Shown piece by piece: positions 42,597-51,943 of a stretch of DNA of 64,000 bases (the stretch's first letter is position 1; the number at the start of each line of letters is the position of its first letter). A program made the position numbers and the translations under genes. The notes beneath the pieces are model-generated. The model saw only the letters and a program-made list of their open reading frames with translations, had not been told where the DNA came from and made no database searches. The DNA lies in contig NZ_RCIH01000003.1 of assembly GCF_003675855.1 (NCBI RefSeq), positions 1 to 64,000 of the forward strand. Direction: 5' to 3'. Source of the DNA: Halostella salina (GTDB lineage Archaea; Halobacteriota; Halobacteria; Halobacteriales; Natronoarchaeaceae).

Positions 42597-44465
42597 CTAC
42601 GCCCGCTGCTGGATCTCCTCGCGGAGCACCTCGCTCACGAGGTCGCCGTCGGCCTTGCCCCGGAGCGCGCCCATCGCCTCGCCCATCAGCGCGGAGAACG
42701 CGCCCATCCCTTCCTGCTCGACCTGGTCGGCGTTGCGCTCGACCACGTCGACGACCGCCTCGCGGACCTCGCTCTCGTCGACGCCGCCCAGATCCTCGCG
42801 CTCGACGGCCTCGGCGGCGGTCAGGTCGGGGTTCTCGGCGAGCGCAGTCAGGAGGTCCTCCAGCCCCTCGCTGGGCACCTCGCCGTCGTCGACGAGCGCG
42901 ACCGCCTCGCGGAGGTGCGTCTCGGTCAGCGCGTCGACGGGCACGTCGTCGCGCCGGAGCGCGGTGAGCGTCGATTCGAGGGTGTCCGCGGCCAGCGTCG
43001 GGTCGACTCCCGCCGCGACCATCTCCTCGAACAGCGGCATGTAGCGGCCGTAGGCGACCTGCTCGGCCAGCCCGGCGTCGAGACCGTGCTCGGCCTGATA
43101 GCGCTCGACCTTCTCGGTGAGCAGTTCGGGCGTCTCGACCTCGGTCACGTCCGGTTCGACCGGCGGCACGTCCGTCTCGGGGTACATCCGCGCCGCGCCG
43201 GGGAGGGGTCGGAGGTACGACGAGGTGCCGTCCTCGTTCGCGCCGCGGGTCTCCTCGGGGACCGCTTCGACCGCGACGGCGGCGCGCTCGGCGGCGGCCT
43301 CGATCGCCGCCTCGGCCACGTCCGGGTCGTCGGCGACGATGGCGACGGCGTCGTCCGCGTCCGCGCCGACGGCGTCGCGGAGGGCGGCGACCTCCTCGGC
43401 GGTGACGCCGTAGGCGGGAAGCTCGTCCGTGTGGAAGATGCCGCCCGCACCGTGGCGCTTCGCGTGGTCCGAGAGCTCGGTGCCGAGGCGGCGGTCGGGC
43501 TGGATCTCCCGGCCGACGAGGCCGTCGAAGCCGTACAGCGGGACGGCCTTCACAACACCGCCGTCGTCCAGTGCGCCCCGGATCACGCCGCTGTCGGTGT
43601 CCGCGAAGGCGTCGGTGACGTCGGTGGGGTCGCCGACCTCGGCGTCCCGGGACTGCAGTTCCTCGGCGACGTCGAGCAGTTCGACCTGCCGGCGCACCTC
43701 GTTGCGGACGAGGTCGTCGATGTCGTCGAGGCTCTGGACGCCTTTCATCTCGACGCGCGCGCCGTCGGCGATCGAGACGTTCACGTCCTGCCGGATCGTG
43801 CCGAGGCCGCGCTTGACCGCGCCGGTCGAGCGCAGCAGCATCCCGATGCGTTCGGCGGCGGCACGGGCCTGCTCGGGCGTGCTGATGTCCGGCTTCGTCC
43901 CGATCTCGACCAGCGGGATGCCGAGGCGGTCCAGCGAGTAGCGGACCCCCTCGTCGGTCTCTTCGACGCGCTGGGCGCTCTCCTCCTCCAGCATCAGGTC
44001 CTCGACCCGGACCGTCCCGTCGTCGGTCTCGATCGCGCCGCCGCTCGCGATCTTCGTCGTGCGCTGGAAGCCGGAGGTGTTCGACCCGTCGACCACGATC
44101 TTCCGCATCACGTGGGCCTGGTCGACGGGGTTCATGTCCAGCAGCTGTGCGATCTCCAGTGCGACCTCCATGGCCTCGTCGTCGAGCCGGTGGGGCGGTT
44201 CGTCGTCGGCCTCGACGAGGCAGGTCGTGTCGTAGCCCAGATACTCGAACTCGCGGTCGACCTGACTCTCCTCCAGGGCCGCCTCGTCTATCTCGCCCAG
44301 TTCGCTCTTCGTCGGGTGGAGGTAGCGCGTGAAGCGCCGCGTCGCCGCCTCCGGCTCGCGCAGTTCCGTCGGGCACTCGCAGAACAGCTTCGTCGCCGTG
44401 TCGAGCTGCTGGTGGATCTCCAGCCCGGCGACCAGCCCGAGCGCCTCGTAGTCGTACTCCGTCAT
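42597..44465 (-). CDS. gatE: Glutamyl-tRNA(Gln) amidotransferase subunit E
   Basis: A 622-residue protein of the archaeal GatDE complex that converts Glu-tRNA(Gln) to Gln-tRNA(Gln). Signatures: GLVAGLEIHQQLDTATKLFCECP, YLGYDTTCLVEADDEPPH, RKIVVDGSNTSGFQRTT and GLGTIRQDVNVSI in the GatB-like cradle, then an AspRS-like insertion (about 240-430; SDHAKRHGAGGIFHTDELPAYG) that distinguishes GatE from GatB, and the C-terminal YqeY-like tail. A TTTTTTACC box near 44492 sits 27 nt before the ATG, and gatD is elsewhere. Confidence 0.96.
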   Translation of the reverse strand: MTEYDYEALGLVAGLEIHQQLDTATKLFCECPTELREPEAATRRFTRYLHPTKSELGEIDEAALEESQVDREFEYLGYDTTCLVEADDEPPHRLDDEAMEVALEIAQLLDMNPVDQAHVMRKIVVDGSNTSGFQRTTKIASGGAIETDDGTVRVEDLMLEEESAQRVEETDEGVRYSLDRLGIPLVEIGTKPDISTPEQARAAAERIGMLLRSTGAVKRGLGTIRQDVNVSIADGARVEMKGVQSLDDIDDLVRNEVRRQVELLDVAEELQSRDAEVGDPTDVTDAFADTDSGVIRGALDDGGVVKAVPLYGFDGLVGREIQPDRRLGTELSDHAKRHGAGGIFHTDELPAYGVTAEEVAALRDAVGADADDAVAIVADDPDVAEAAIEAAAERAAVAVEAVPEETRGANEDGTSSYLRPLPGAARMYPETDVPPVEPDVTEVETPELLTEKVERYQAEHGLDAGLAEQVAYGRYMPLFEEMVAAGVDPTLAADTLESTLTALRRDDVPVDALTETHLREAVALVDDGEVPSEGLEDLLTALAENPDLTAAEAVEREDLGGVDESEVREAVVDVVERNADQVEQEGMGAFSALMGEAMGALRGKADGDLVSEVLREEIQQRA

Positions 44466-44501
44466 TGGTACGGTGTGGGAGCGCGGGCGGTAAAAAACCG
44501 T

Positions 44502-46241
44502 TCAGTTCGCGGCCGTGTCGTCCGGGCCGTCGGATCCGTCGTCGGACCCCGCCGCCGTCCCGTCCGGATCGCCCGAGGCGTCGCCGTCGGTGCCGCCGTC
44601 CGTGTCGTCGTCGTCCGCGGATTCGGTCGGCGAGCCAACGGACCCGTCGCCGTCGACCGACGATTCGGCGTCGTCGACGGACGCGAGGTCGGCGTCCCCG
44701 CTAGCCCGCCCGGACCGAAGGCGTTCGCGCCGCTCGCGGAGGCTCCCCTGCAGGCGCTCGCGGAGCGTGTCGCGGAGCCGGACGGCGTCCTCGTCGTCGA
44801 TGTCTATCGCCGTCGCGTCGCGCTTGCGGATGCTAAAGGAGCCGGCGGTGTCCGCGGTGAGGCTCGCCAGTCCCCAGCGGCGCTGGAAGACCGTCCGGGT
44901 CCGGACGACCGTCTGGAGGCGGTAGTAGGGGACGACCTTCGTCGTCCGCGTCCAGAAGCCGGCCCGGGTGAGCACGTGGTCGTCCTGCACGTCGTAGCCG
45001 CGGTGCGTCCAGGTGAGCTGAGCGGCGACGGGGACGACGACCAGCAGGGCCAGCGCAGCGTACCACTGTGTCGGTGCGCCGAAGGCGACGTTCGCGCCGT
45101 ACAGCACCGCGGTCAGCGCGCCGACGGCGAGCGAGTAGCGCCCGAGGTACCGGCGTCGGGCGCGCTCGGGCGGGCGCTCGAACTCCGGTTCGTCGAACGC
45201 CTCGACCGACTTCGCGAGGTCGCGGACGTGGTCGCGCCGGGCCAGCGGCACGGCGGACTCGGAGCCGGCGGCCTGCCCGGCGGCGTACCCCGCCGTCTCG
45301 ACGACGAGCGTAGCGTAGCCCGCCCGCCGCGTCACCGGGTTGTCGGTCATCGTCACCGTCTGGACCTTCTCCGTGGGGATCGAGCCGCTGTAGCGCTGGA
45401 GCAGGCCGCGCTCGTACTGGAGTTCGTCGCCGACGCGAGTGAGTTCGAAGTCGTAGTACCGGGCGAAGGTCAGGGCGGCGCTGATGACCCACGCGCCGAT
45501 CACCAGCGCGACGAGCCGGGAGACGACCAGCAGGATCGGCGGCTGCGGGGTCGACGGCGTGAAGAGGGCGAATATCGTCGACAGGTCGACGAGGTCGACG
45601 TACGGGAAGAAGACGACGGAGAGGACGAGTGCCCCGGGGCTGACCGAGGCGACGCTGAGCAACAGCAGTTCCTGCGTCCGGATGGCGAACAGCTGTTCGG
45701 TGGGTTCGTCCGTCCGGTCGCGCGGGGCGGCGGTGGTTCCGTCCCCGGTCCAGCCGTCGGATTCCGACTCCGCGGCGTCGCCGGAGCGCTCGCTCCGCCC
45801 CTCGCCGTTTTTCGCGCGGCGGAGTTCGCTCTGGAGGCGCTTCGCCTCGTCGTACCCGACGTACTGGAGCGACGCCTCGGTCTGCCCGCCGCCGGCCGTC
45901 TCCAGCGTGAGGACCGCCACGTCGAGCGCGCGCTGGACGACGTTCTGGCTGATGTCGACGTTCTGTATCCGGTGGAGGGGGATCTCGCGCTCCCGCCGGG
46001 CGACGACCCCGGAGTCGATGTCGAAGGTGTCCTCGGTCAGTTCGTACTCGAACCGCCGGTAGTACGCCACCTCGTAGGCGACGCCGGCGAGGAAGCCGAC
46101 GACGGCCAGCGGGACCGTGAGGGCGAGCCCCTCCAGCCCGAACGGCCCGGCGGCGACCACGCCGAGGAAAAACAGGGCGGAGCCGCCGGTGAAGCCGCGC
46201 GACACGCCGCGGTACGGGAGCGAGATGGGGTGGAGTTTCAT
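44502..46241 (-). CDS. Bacterial PH-domain (bPH2/YdbT-like) membrane protein
   Basis: A 579-residue protein: about five membrane helices and three bPH2 (DUF304) modules, the first around FEYELTEDTFDIDSGVVARR with IPLHRIQNVDISQNVVQRAL, the second around YDFELTRVGDELQYERGLLQRYSGSIPTEKVQ, the third near YDVQDDHVLTRAGFWTRTTKV. The last 90 residues are a disordered Ser/Asp/Gly tail. YdbS/YdbT-type pairs in bacteria are membrane proteins of unknown function, in Bacillus linked with stress. It lies 10 bases after the smaller PH-domain gene, a two-gene operon. Confidence 0.85.
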   Translation of the reverse strand: MKLHPISLPYRGVSRGFTGGSALFFLGVVAAGPFGLEGLALTVPLAVVGFLAGVAYEVAYYRRFEYELTEDTFDIDSGVVARREREIPLHRIQNVDISQNVVQRALDVAVLTLETAGGGQTEASLQYVGYDEAKRLQSELRRAKNGEGRSERSGDAAESESDGWTGDGTTAAPRDRTDEPTEQLFAIRTQELLLLSVASVSPGALVLSVVFFPYVDLVDLSTIFALFTPSTPQPPILLVVSRLVALVIGAWVISAALTFARYYDFELTRVGDELQYERGLLQRYSGSIPTEKVQTVTMTDNPVTRRAGYATLVVETAGYAAGQAAGSESAVPLARRDHVRDLAKSVEAFDEPEFERPPERARRRYLGRYSLAVGALTAVLYGANVAFGAPTQWYAALALLVVVPVAAQLTWTHRGYDVQDDHVLTRAGFWTRTTKVVPYYRLQTVVRTRTVFQRRWGLASLTADTAGSFSIRKRDATAIDIDDEDAVRLRDTLRERLQGSLRERRERLRSGRASGDADLASVDDAESSVDGDGSVGSPTESADDDDTDGGTDGDASGDPDGTAAGSDDGSDGPDDTAAN

Positions 46242-46251
46242 CGTGGGGCGC

Positions 46252-46743
46252 TCACACCGCGTCCTGCTGTTCGCTCTCCCGGGCCAGTTCCCGCAGGTCG
46301 GACTGGAGCGCCTGTGCGCGCTCGGGCGTCAGTCCGGGGATCGTCACGTCGGCCCCGCGCGACCCGGCGGTGTACACCACGACGCTCGCCAGCCCCGTCG
46401 CGCGCTCCAGCGGGCCGCGCTGGGTGTCGACGTGCTGGACGCGAACGAAGGGAACGACGGTGTCGACCCGCGTCAGGACGCCGCGCTCGAGGTACAGCGC
46501 GTCCTCCTGCAGGTCGAACCGCCAGATACGGTAGTGGGCGACCGCGTGCGCGGCACCGAGGACGGCGGCGACCACGCCGAGCGCGAGCGGGAGGGCGACA
46601 TCGAGGGCAGCGACGCGGCCCAGGTCGATGCCGACCGCGTCGGCTCCCCGGATCCCGACGCCGGCGACGACTGTCAAAACCGCTGCGGCGACGACCGCAC
46701 CGACGCCCCAGACGACGCGAATCCGCGGGTGGAGGCTCTCCAT
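46252..46743 (-). CDS. Small bPH2/YdbS-like membrane protein
   Basis: A 163-residue protein: two membrane helices in the N-terminal 65 residues, then a bPH2 domain (IWRFDLQEDALYLERGVLTRVDTVVPFVRVQHVDTQRGPLERATGL region). It is the YdbS-like partner of the large PH-domain protein encoded 10 bases downstream. A GGTTTAATC box near 46773 lies about 27 nt before the ATG, so this is the operon promoter. Confidence 0.85.
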   Translation of the reverse strand: MESLHPRIRVVWGVGAVVAAAVLTVVAGVGIRGADAVGIDLGRVAALDVALPLALGVVAAVLGAAHAVAHYRIWRFDLQEDALYLERGVLTRVDTVVPFVRVQHVDTQRGPLERATGLASVVVYTAGSRGADVTIPGLTPERAQALQSDLRELARESEQQDAV

Positions 46744-46845
46744 GGTCCGACGTGACAGGCCGACGGCTGATTAAACCGCCCGTTTTCGCCGCGCGAGCGT
46801 GGATCCGCCATCGCGCTTATTCGGCAGGGTACCGTACCCCCGTGC

Positions 46846-47610
46846 ATGGAGATCCGTGAACCCGACACCGTCGACGGCGACGCCGTCAGGGACGTTGCGG
46901 GTCGGTCGCTCCGCGCGTCGTACGCCCTCAGCCCGGACGCGATCGAGGTACTGGTAGGGGACCGGCAGAGCGACGAGCGCCTGCGCGAACTGGCGGAGAT
47001 GGAGCGCGGCGTGTTCGTCGTCGCGGCACGGGACGACGGCGTCGTCGGCTTCGCACAGGGCGAGGTCGACGACGAGGGGCACGGCAACGTCCGCTGGCAC
47101 CACGTCGCGCCGGAAGCCCGGGGCGAGGGGATCGGCACGGAACTGTTCGAGCACGTCGAGTCGGCCCTGCTGGACCGCGGGGCCGAGACGGTCCGGGCGC
47201 ACGTGCTCGGGGACAACATGGAGGGCGCGCAGTTCTTCGAGCGCTTCGGTTACGCCGAGGCGGGGACGACGGAGGTCGAGATAGACGGGGCGACCCACGC
47301 CGTCAACCTGTTCCTGCAGGAGTCGGAGACGGACGCCGAACCCGGCGACGAGCGCACTGCCCCCACGAACGTGCCCGAGACCGTCGAGGACGAGGGGGAA
47401 ACGCTGTACGTCGACCGCGAGGCGGAGATACCGGGGGACAAGGGACCGTTCTTCGAACTGTACTCGGACGCGGCCCGCGAGTCGCTGTACGCGTACTGGT
47501 GCTCGCACTCGGAGAACGTCGTCGCCGCGGGCGACGACCTCGGCCGGCTGGAGTGTTCGGACTGCGGAAACGTCCACCGCGCCGACGAGTGGGACGACGG
47601 CTATCTATAG
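46846..47610 (+). CDS. GNAT acetyltransferase fused to a zinc-ribbon domain (DUF5816-like)
   Basis: A 254-residue protein. Residues 1-165 are a GNAT fold: EMERGVFVVAARDDGVVGFA, then the acetyl-CoA loop in PEARGEGIGTELFEHVES and the FFERFGYAEAG segment. Residues about 180-254 contain WCSHSENVV and ECSDCGNVHRADEW, a C-x?-H/C-x2-C zinc-binding end as in DUF5816. Substrate is unknown. The stop overlaps the convergent small zinc-finger gene by 6 bases on CTATAG. The ATG lies about 27 nt after a CTTATTC box. Confidence 0.82.
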   Translation: MEIREPDTVDGDAVRDVAGRSLRASYALSPDAIEVLVGDRQSDERLRELAEMERGVFVVAARDDGVVGFAQGEVDDEGHGNVRWHHVAPEARGEGIGTELFEHVESALLDRGAETVRAHVLGDNMEGAQFFERFGYAEAGTTEVEIDGATHAVNLFLQESETDAEPGDERTAPTNVPETVEDEGETLYVDREAEIPGDKGPFFELYSDAARESLYAYWCSHSENVVAAGDDLGRLECSDCGNVHRADEWDDGYL

Positions 47611-47835
47611 CGTCACTTTCGCATCCGAGACCTCGACGAGGTCCTCGCCGCGTCCCTCGCCGTCGCAGTCCTCGTTCGGACATCGGTAGTGCCAGCCGTC
47701 GCGTGTGGCGGCCCCCTCGCGGAAGCGCTCGCCGCAGGCCCGACAGACCATGTCCGCGTCCGCGCAGGTGTCCCGGTGCAGGTCGAGGGCGAGTTCGGTC
47801 GAGAAGCTCTGATTGCAGTTACGACAGGTGTGCAT
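47605..47835 (-). CDS. Small C2H2/C4 zinc-finger protein (HVO_2901-like)
   Basis: A 76-residue protein: CRNCNQSFSTELALDLHRDT (C-x2-C-x12-H-x4-C type finger, with the final Cys at about 24) followed by CRACGERF and YRCPNEDCDG. It is a one-protein zinc-finger module common in haloarchaea; the DNA- or RNA-binding role is inferred. Start at 47835 agrees with the family length. Convergent with the GNAT gene, sharing the stop palindrome. Confidence 0.8.
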   Translation of the reverse strand: MHTCRNCNQSFSTELALDLHRDTCADADMVCRACGERFREGAATRDGWHYRCPNEDCDGEGRGEDLVEVSDAKVTL

Positions 47836-47951
47836 ACTGTGGAGTATCACGGCATCACCCAAAACTACACATGTTCGTTCACGGCATCGAGAGCCGGTAA
47901 CACGGCCCACGAACGGTGCCGCTCGGACCGCGTCGTGGTGGCAAGCGGGCC

Positions 47952-49361
47952 TTACTCGTCGCCGCCGAGGATGCCGCGGTGGGTCATCTTCTCGGGGTCG
48001 AGCACCTCGTCGACCTCGTCCTCGTCGAGGTAGCCCTTCTCCACGACGACCTCGCGGACGGTTTTGCCCTCCTTCAGCGCGGTCTTGGCGACCTCGCTGG
48101 CCCTGTCGTAGCCGATGGCGGGGTTCAAGGCGGTGGCAAGCGCCATGCTCTGCTGGACCTGCGCCTCGCAGTGCTCGCGGTTGGCCTCCAGCTTCCGGAC
48201 GAACTTCTCGGCGAACGTCTCGCTGGCGTTGGCCAGCAGCGCCGCGGACTGGAGGTAGTTGTACGCGATGACCGGCTTGTACAGGTTGAGGTCGATCTGG
48301 CCCTCGGCCGCGCCGGCGGAGACGGCGGCGTCGTTGCCGACGACCTGCTTGTGGACCTGGTTGACGGCCTCGGCGACGACGGGGTTGATCTTGCCGGGCA
48401 TGATGGAGGAACCGGGCTGGTTCTCCGGCTGTTCGATTTCGCCGAGGCCGTTGCGCGGCCCGGAGGCGAGCAGGCGGAGGTCGTTGGCGACCTTGTTGAG
48501 CGACCCGGCGACCGTCCGGAGCGCGCCGTGGGCCTCGCTCATCGCGTCGTGAGCGGCCTGGGCCTCGAAGTGGTCGTCGGCCTCGCGGAACTGGACGCCC
48601 GTCTCCTTGGTGACGTACTCGGCGACGAGGCCGGGGAAGTCCTCGTGGGTGTTCAGTCCCGTCCCGACGGCGGTGCCGCCGAGCGCGAGTTCGGCGAGGT
48701 GTTCCCGGGTGTTGTCGACGCGCGCGAGGCCCTTCTCGACCTGCGTTCGGTAGCCGCCGAACTCCTGGCCGAGGCGGACCGGCGTGGCGTCCTGGAGGTG
48801 CGTGCGACCCGTCTTGACCACGTCGTCGAACTCCTCCTCCTTGGCTTCGAGCGCTTCGCGGAGCGTGTCGAGCGCCGGGATGAGGTCCTTCTCGACGGCC
48901 TCCAGCGAGGCGACGTGCATCGCCGTCGGGATCACGTCGTTGCTGGACTGGCCGAAGTTGACGTGGTCGTTGGGGTGGATCTCGCGGGTCCCGACCTCGC
49001 CGCCGTAGATCTCCGTCGCGCGGTTGGCGATCACCTCGTTGGCGTTCATGTTCGTCGAGGTGCCCGACCCCGTCTGGAACACGTCGACGGGGAACTGGTC
49101 GTCGTGCTCGCCGGCGATGACCTCGTCGGCCGCTTCGACGATAGCCTCGCCCTTCTCCTCGGGGATCAGGTCGAGGTCGAGGTTCGCCTGCGCGGCGGCT
49201 TTCTTCACGACGCCGAGCGCGCGGACGAACCGCCGGCCGAACGTGAGCCCGCTGATCGGGAAGTTCTCCACCGCGCGCTGGGTCTGTGCGCCCCAGTACG
49301 CGTCGGCCGGCACGCGCATCTCGCCGAGGCTGTCCCGCTCCGTGCGGTAATCGTCGGACAT
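47952..49361 (-). CDS. fumC: Class II fumarate hydratase
   Basis: A 469-residue TCA-cycle enzyme converting fumarate to malate. Signatures: FQTGSGTSTNMNANEVIANR, HPNDHVNFGQSSNDVIPTAM, KTGRTHLQDATPVRLG, GGTAVGTGLNTH and the superfamily signature GSSIMPGKINPVV. The ATG at 49361 follows a CTTTTACC box by about 27 nt. Length is normal for FumC; no relation to the adjacent sugar transporter is implied. Confidence 0.97.
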   Translation of the reverse strand: MSDDYRTERDSLGEMRVPADAYWGAQTQRAVENFPISGLTFGRRFVRALGVVKKAAAQANLDLDLIPEEKGEAIVEAADEVIAGEHDDQFPVDVFQTGSGTSTNMNANEVIANRATEIYGGEVGTREIHPNDHVNFGQSSNDVIPTAMHVASLEAVEKDLIPALDTLREALEAKEEEFDDVVKTGRTHLQDATPVRLGQEFGGYRTQVEKGLARVDNTREHLAELALGGTAVGTGLNTHEDFPGLVAEYVTKETGVQFREADDHFEAQAAHDAMSEAHGALRTVAGSLNKVANDLRLLASGPRNGLGEIEQPENQPGSSIMPGKINPVVAEAVNQVHKQVVGNDAAVSAGAAEGQIDLNLYKPVIAYNYLQSAALLANASETFAEKFVRKLEANREHCEAQVQQSMALATALNPAIGYDRASEVAKTALKEGKTVREVVVEKGYLDEDEVDEVLDPEKMTHRGILGGDE

Positions 49362-49621
49362 ACTCGGAGGACGGACCGGTACGAGGTAAAAGCCACCGGA
49401 ACGCGACGGATCCGGCCGGCCACGGAAACGACATCGGCTCGAAAGTAATTTCTTTCACCGTGCCAAACCCGAGATAACGGGGCTACAGTCCCGTAGACGC
49501 GACGGCGTCCCGAATATAATCTCCATGATATAAAAAGTTCACTCGATAGCGAATTAATTTGGGAAACATTTAAGTTGCTCCCCTATTATCTTTCGTGTGA
49601 GTCTCTCACAGAGGCAGGAAC
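49362..49621. promoter_or_regulatory. Divergent promoter region of fumC and the sugar transporter operon
   Basis: AT-rich, gene-free. The plus-strand TATA-like box (CATTTAAG, 49568-49575) precedes a 5-3-5 palindrome GTGAG/CTCAC (49597-49609) that would lie at the transcription start; an upstream A/T-rich tract (49515-49550) with ATAATCTCC and ATATAAAAA is a candidate BRE/operator. I looked for a TrmB-type TACT...GAGTA site and did not find one. Confidence 0.5.
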
Positions 49622-50941
49622 ATGACAGACGAAACCACATCCGACGACGTTTCGCGTCGTACGATACTCAAGACGACCGGTGCGGCCGGTGCGATCGGGA
49701 TGACGGGCACGGCTGGTTGCCTGAGCGCGATCACCGGCGGCGGCGGTGGCGGGTCCGGGACGCTCAACGTCCTGCACGGCTGGACCGGCGGTGACGGGAA
49801 AGCGGCCGGCGAGGCGCTGTTCGAGGCGTTCAGGGAGTCTCACGAGGACGTCGAGACCGACGTCGAGCCGATCGGCGGCGGCGGTAACGAGAACCTCGAC
49901 ACCGTCGTGAGCAACCGCCTGAGCAGCAACGAGCCGCCGAGCGCCTTCGCCGGCTGGCCCGGTCGCAACCTCACCCAGTACGAGGGCGTTCTCGGCGACA
50001 TCGAGTCGGACGTCTGGGAGGAAGCGGGTCTGAAGGACGCACACATCGACGAGGCGGCCGAACTCTGCCAGTTCGACGGTAACTACTCGGCGGTCCCCAT
50101 CGGCTCCCACCGACTGAACTGCCTCTTCTACAACGTCAGCGTCGTCGAGGAGGCGGGCGTCGACCCGTCGTCGCTCTCCAGCGTCGATGATCTGATCAGC
50201 GCGCTCGGTCAGGTCCAGGAGAACACCGACGCCGTCCCGATGGCCCAGGCGATGAAGGCACCGTGGACGACGCTTCAGCTGTTCGCCGTCGTCCTGCTCG
50301 GGCAGGAGGGGTACGACTCCTACATGAACTTCGTCGAGGGCGGCGACGCGTCCAGCGCCGTCTCCAGCGCCCTCGAATCCACGAAGGAGATCCTGGAGAA
50401 CTACATCAACAGCGACGCCGCGTCGGTCGGGCTGACCGGTGCCAACTCCAAGATCATGAACGGCGAGGCGGCGTTCATCCACAACGGGAACTGGGCCGCC
50501 GGCGCGTACCGGAACAACGACATGACCTACGAGGAGGACTGGGGGTACGTGCCGTTCCCCGGCACCGAGGGCATGTACACGTTCCACATCGACTCGTTCA
50601 TCTATCCGGTCAACAGCAGCAGCGGCGAGAACCCCTCCCCCGAGGCGTCGAAGGAGTTCCTCCGCTTCGTGGGCGGGAAGGAGGCACAGATCGCCTTCAA
50701 CAGCCGCAAGGGGTCGATCCCCACGCGGACCGACGTGTCCGCCGACGAGTTCGGCCCGTACCTCCAGCAGACGATGGAGGAGTTCGCCAACGCCGAGGAG
50801 CTGCCGCCGACCATCGCTCACGGCCTCGCCGTGAGCCCGACGCAGCTTCAGGACCTCAAGGGTGTCATCACCTCCGAGTTCACGGGGCCGTACAACGTCG
50901 ACGCGGCGACCCAGGGAATGCTGGACGTCGTCCAGGAGTAA
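49622..50941 (+). CDS. Carbohydrate ABC transporter substrate-binding lipoprotein
   Basis: A 439-residue lipoprotein. It begins MTDETTSDDVSRRTILKTTG, a Tat signal (SRRTILK) with lipobox TAGC (Cys33), then a Gly-rich linker and a type 1 sugar-binding domain: LNVLHGWTGGDGKAAGEALF, NEPPSAFAGWPGRNL, GEAAFIHNGNWAAGA. By gene order and similarity it belongs to the glucose/maltose-type group (TsgA-like) of haloarchaea; the exact sugar cannot be read from sequence. First gene of a complete importer operon; permeases and ATPase follow at 18, 4-overlap and 29 bases. Confidence 0.93.
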   Translation: MTDETTSDDVSRRTILKTTGAAGAIGMTGTAGCLSAITGGGGGGSGTLNVLHGWTGGDGKAAGEALFEAFRESHEDVETDVEPIGGGGNENLDTVVSNRLSSNEPPSAFAGWPGRNLTQYEGVLGDIESDVWEEAGLKDAHIDEAAELCQFDGNYSAVPIGSHRLNCLFYNVSVVEEAGVDPSSLSSVDDLISALGQVQENTDAVPMAQAMKAPWTTLQLFAVVLLGQEGYDSYMNFVEGGDASSAVSSALESTKEILENYINSDAASVGLTGANSKIMNGEAAFIHNGNWAAGAYRNNDMTYEEDWGYVPFPGTEGMYTFHIDSFIYPVNSSSGENPSPEASKEFLRFVGGKEAQIAFNSRKGSIPTRTDVSADEFGPYLQQTMEEFANAEELPPTIAHGLAVSPTQLQDLKGVITSEFTGPYNVDAATQGMLDVVQE

Positions 50942-50959
50942 CACCGCGTCGATCTTCCA

Positions 50960-51943
50960 ATGCGTCATTTATTGACCGCCGCAAAACGGTTACTCGTCGG
51001 CAAAGGCAGCGACGAGGAGGTCCGTGCTGACGGAGGAACGGTAGAGGAATCTACCGGCTTCCGCGACCGGTTCGACAGCGACCTCGTCGAGTCGAGCCCG
51101 TTCTGGCTCCCGCCGTTCCTGCTGATGGGCTTTTTCGTGTACGGCGCGATCATCTGGAACCTCCTCATCTCGCTGACCGACCACGCCGGCTACGGACGGC
51201 CAGACTACTCGAACCTGGACTTCGAGATGTACGTCCGGGCGTTCAACGATTCGCAGTTCATTTTCGCGGCACGCAATACGGTCGTCCTCATCGTATCGTT
51301 CATCGTGGTCTGTCTGGTGCTCGGGCTGTTGCTCGCGATCCTGCTCGACCGGCAGATCCGGTTCAAGAACGGGTTCCGGACGATTTACCTGCTCCCGATG
51401 AGCCTCTCGTTCGTCGTGACGGCCCAGTTCTGGCTCTGGCTGTACGACATCGACGACGGGATCGTAAACAGCGTCCTCGGCGTCGTGGGGCTCGGTCCGT
51501 ACAACTGGATCGGCAACCCGCAGCTCGTCCTCGGCGCGGTCCTGTTCGCGCTGGTGTGGCAGTTCAGCGGCTACACGATGGTCGTCTACCTCGCGACGCT
51601 CCAGTCGATCCCCGACGAGCACTACGAGGCGGCCCGGGTCGACGGGGCCAGTACCCTGAAGATGTACTGGCGGGTCATCATCCCTCAGCTGCGCAACGCG
51701 ATGGTCAGCGCCACCGTCGTCCTGATGGTGTTCGCGCTGAAGGCGTTCGACTTCCTGTACGCGCTCGTCGGCGGCTACCGGCCACCGAAGGGGGCCGACA
51801 TCCTGCCGACGCTGATGGTTCGGACCGCGTACGGTAGCAACCAGTTCGCGTACGGCTCGGCGATCGCCATCCTGCTGTTCCTGCTCGCGCTCGGCATCGT
51901 CGCACCGTACCTCTACTACCAGTACAAGAACGGATACCTATGA
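50960..51943 (+). CDS. Sugar ABC transporter permease (MalF/UgpA-like)
   Basis: A 327-residue protein. A soluble N-terminus of about 40 residues precedes six membrane segments. The EAA loop is EAARVDGASTLKMYWRVIIP (residues about 230-249), the coupling helix that docks on the ATPase. It forms the transmembrane pair with the next gene. Its stop overlaps the next ATG by 4 bases (ATGA), so they are coupled. Confidence 0.93.
   Translation: MRHLLTAAKRLLVGKGSDEEVRADGGTVEESTGFRDRFDSDLVESSPFWLPPFLLMGFFVYGAIIWNLLISLTDHAGYGRPDYSNLDFEMYVRAFNDSQFIFAARNTVVLIVSFIVVCLVLGLLLAILLDRQIRFKNGFRTIYLLPMSLSFVVTAQFWLWLYDIDDGIVNSVLGVVGLGPYNWIGNPQLVLGAVLFALVWQFSGYTMVVYLATLQSIPDEHYEAARVDGASTLKMYWRVIIPQLRNAMVSATVVLMVFALKAFDFLYALVGGYRPPKGADILPTLMVRTAYGSNQFAYGSAIAILLFLLALGIVAPYLYYQYKNGYL

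Noticed and set aside
42915..46859. Plus-strand open frame of 1314 codons opposite gatE and the bPH2 operon
   Set aside because: It is the complement of two well-supported genes in a GC-rich genome; the product has no domain signature and is dominated by Arg/Val/Gly/Leu runs.
49362..49621. TrmB-type operator (TACT-N7/8-GAGTA) upstream of the sugar transporter
   Set aside because: No matching sequence found by eye; the palindrome at 49597 has different half-sites.
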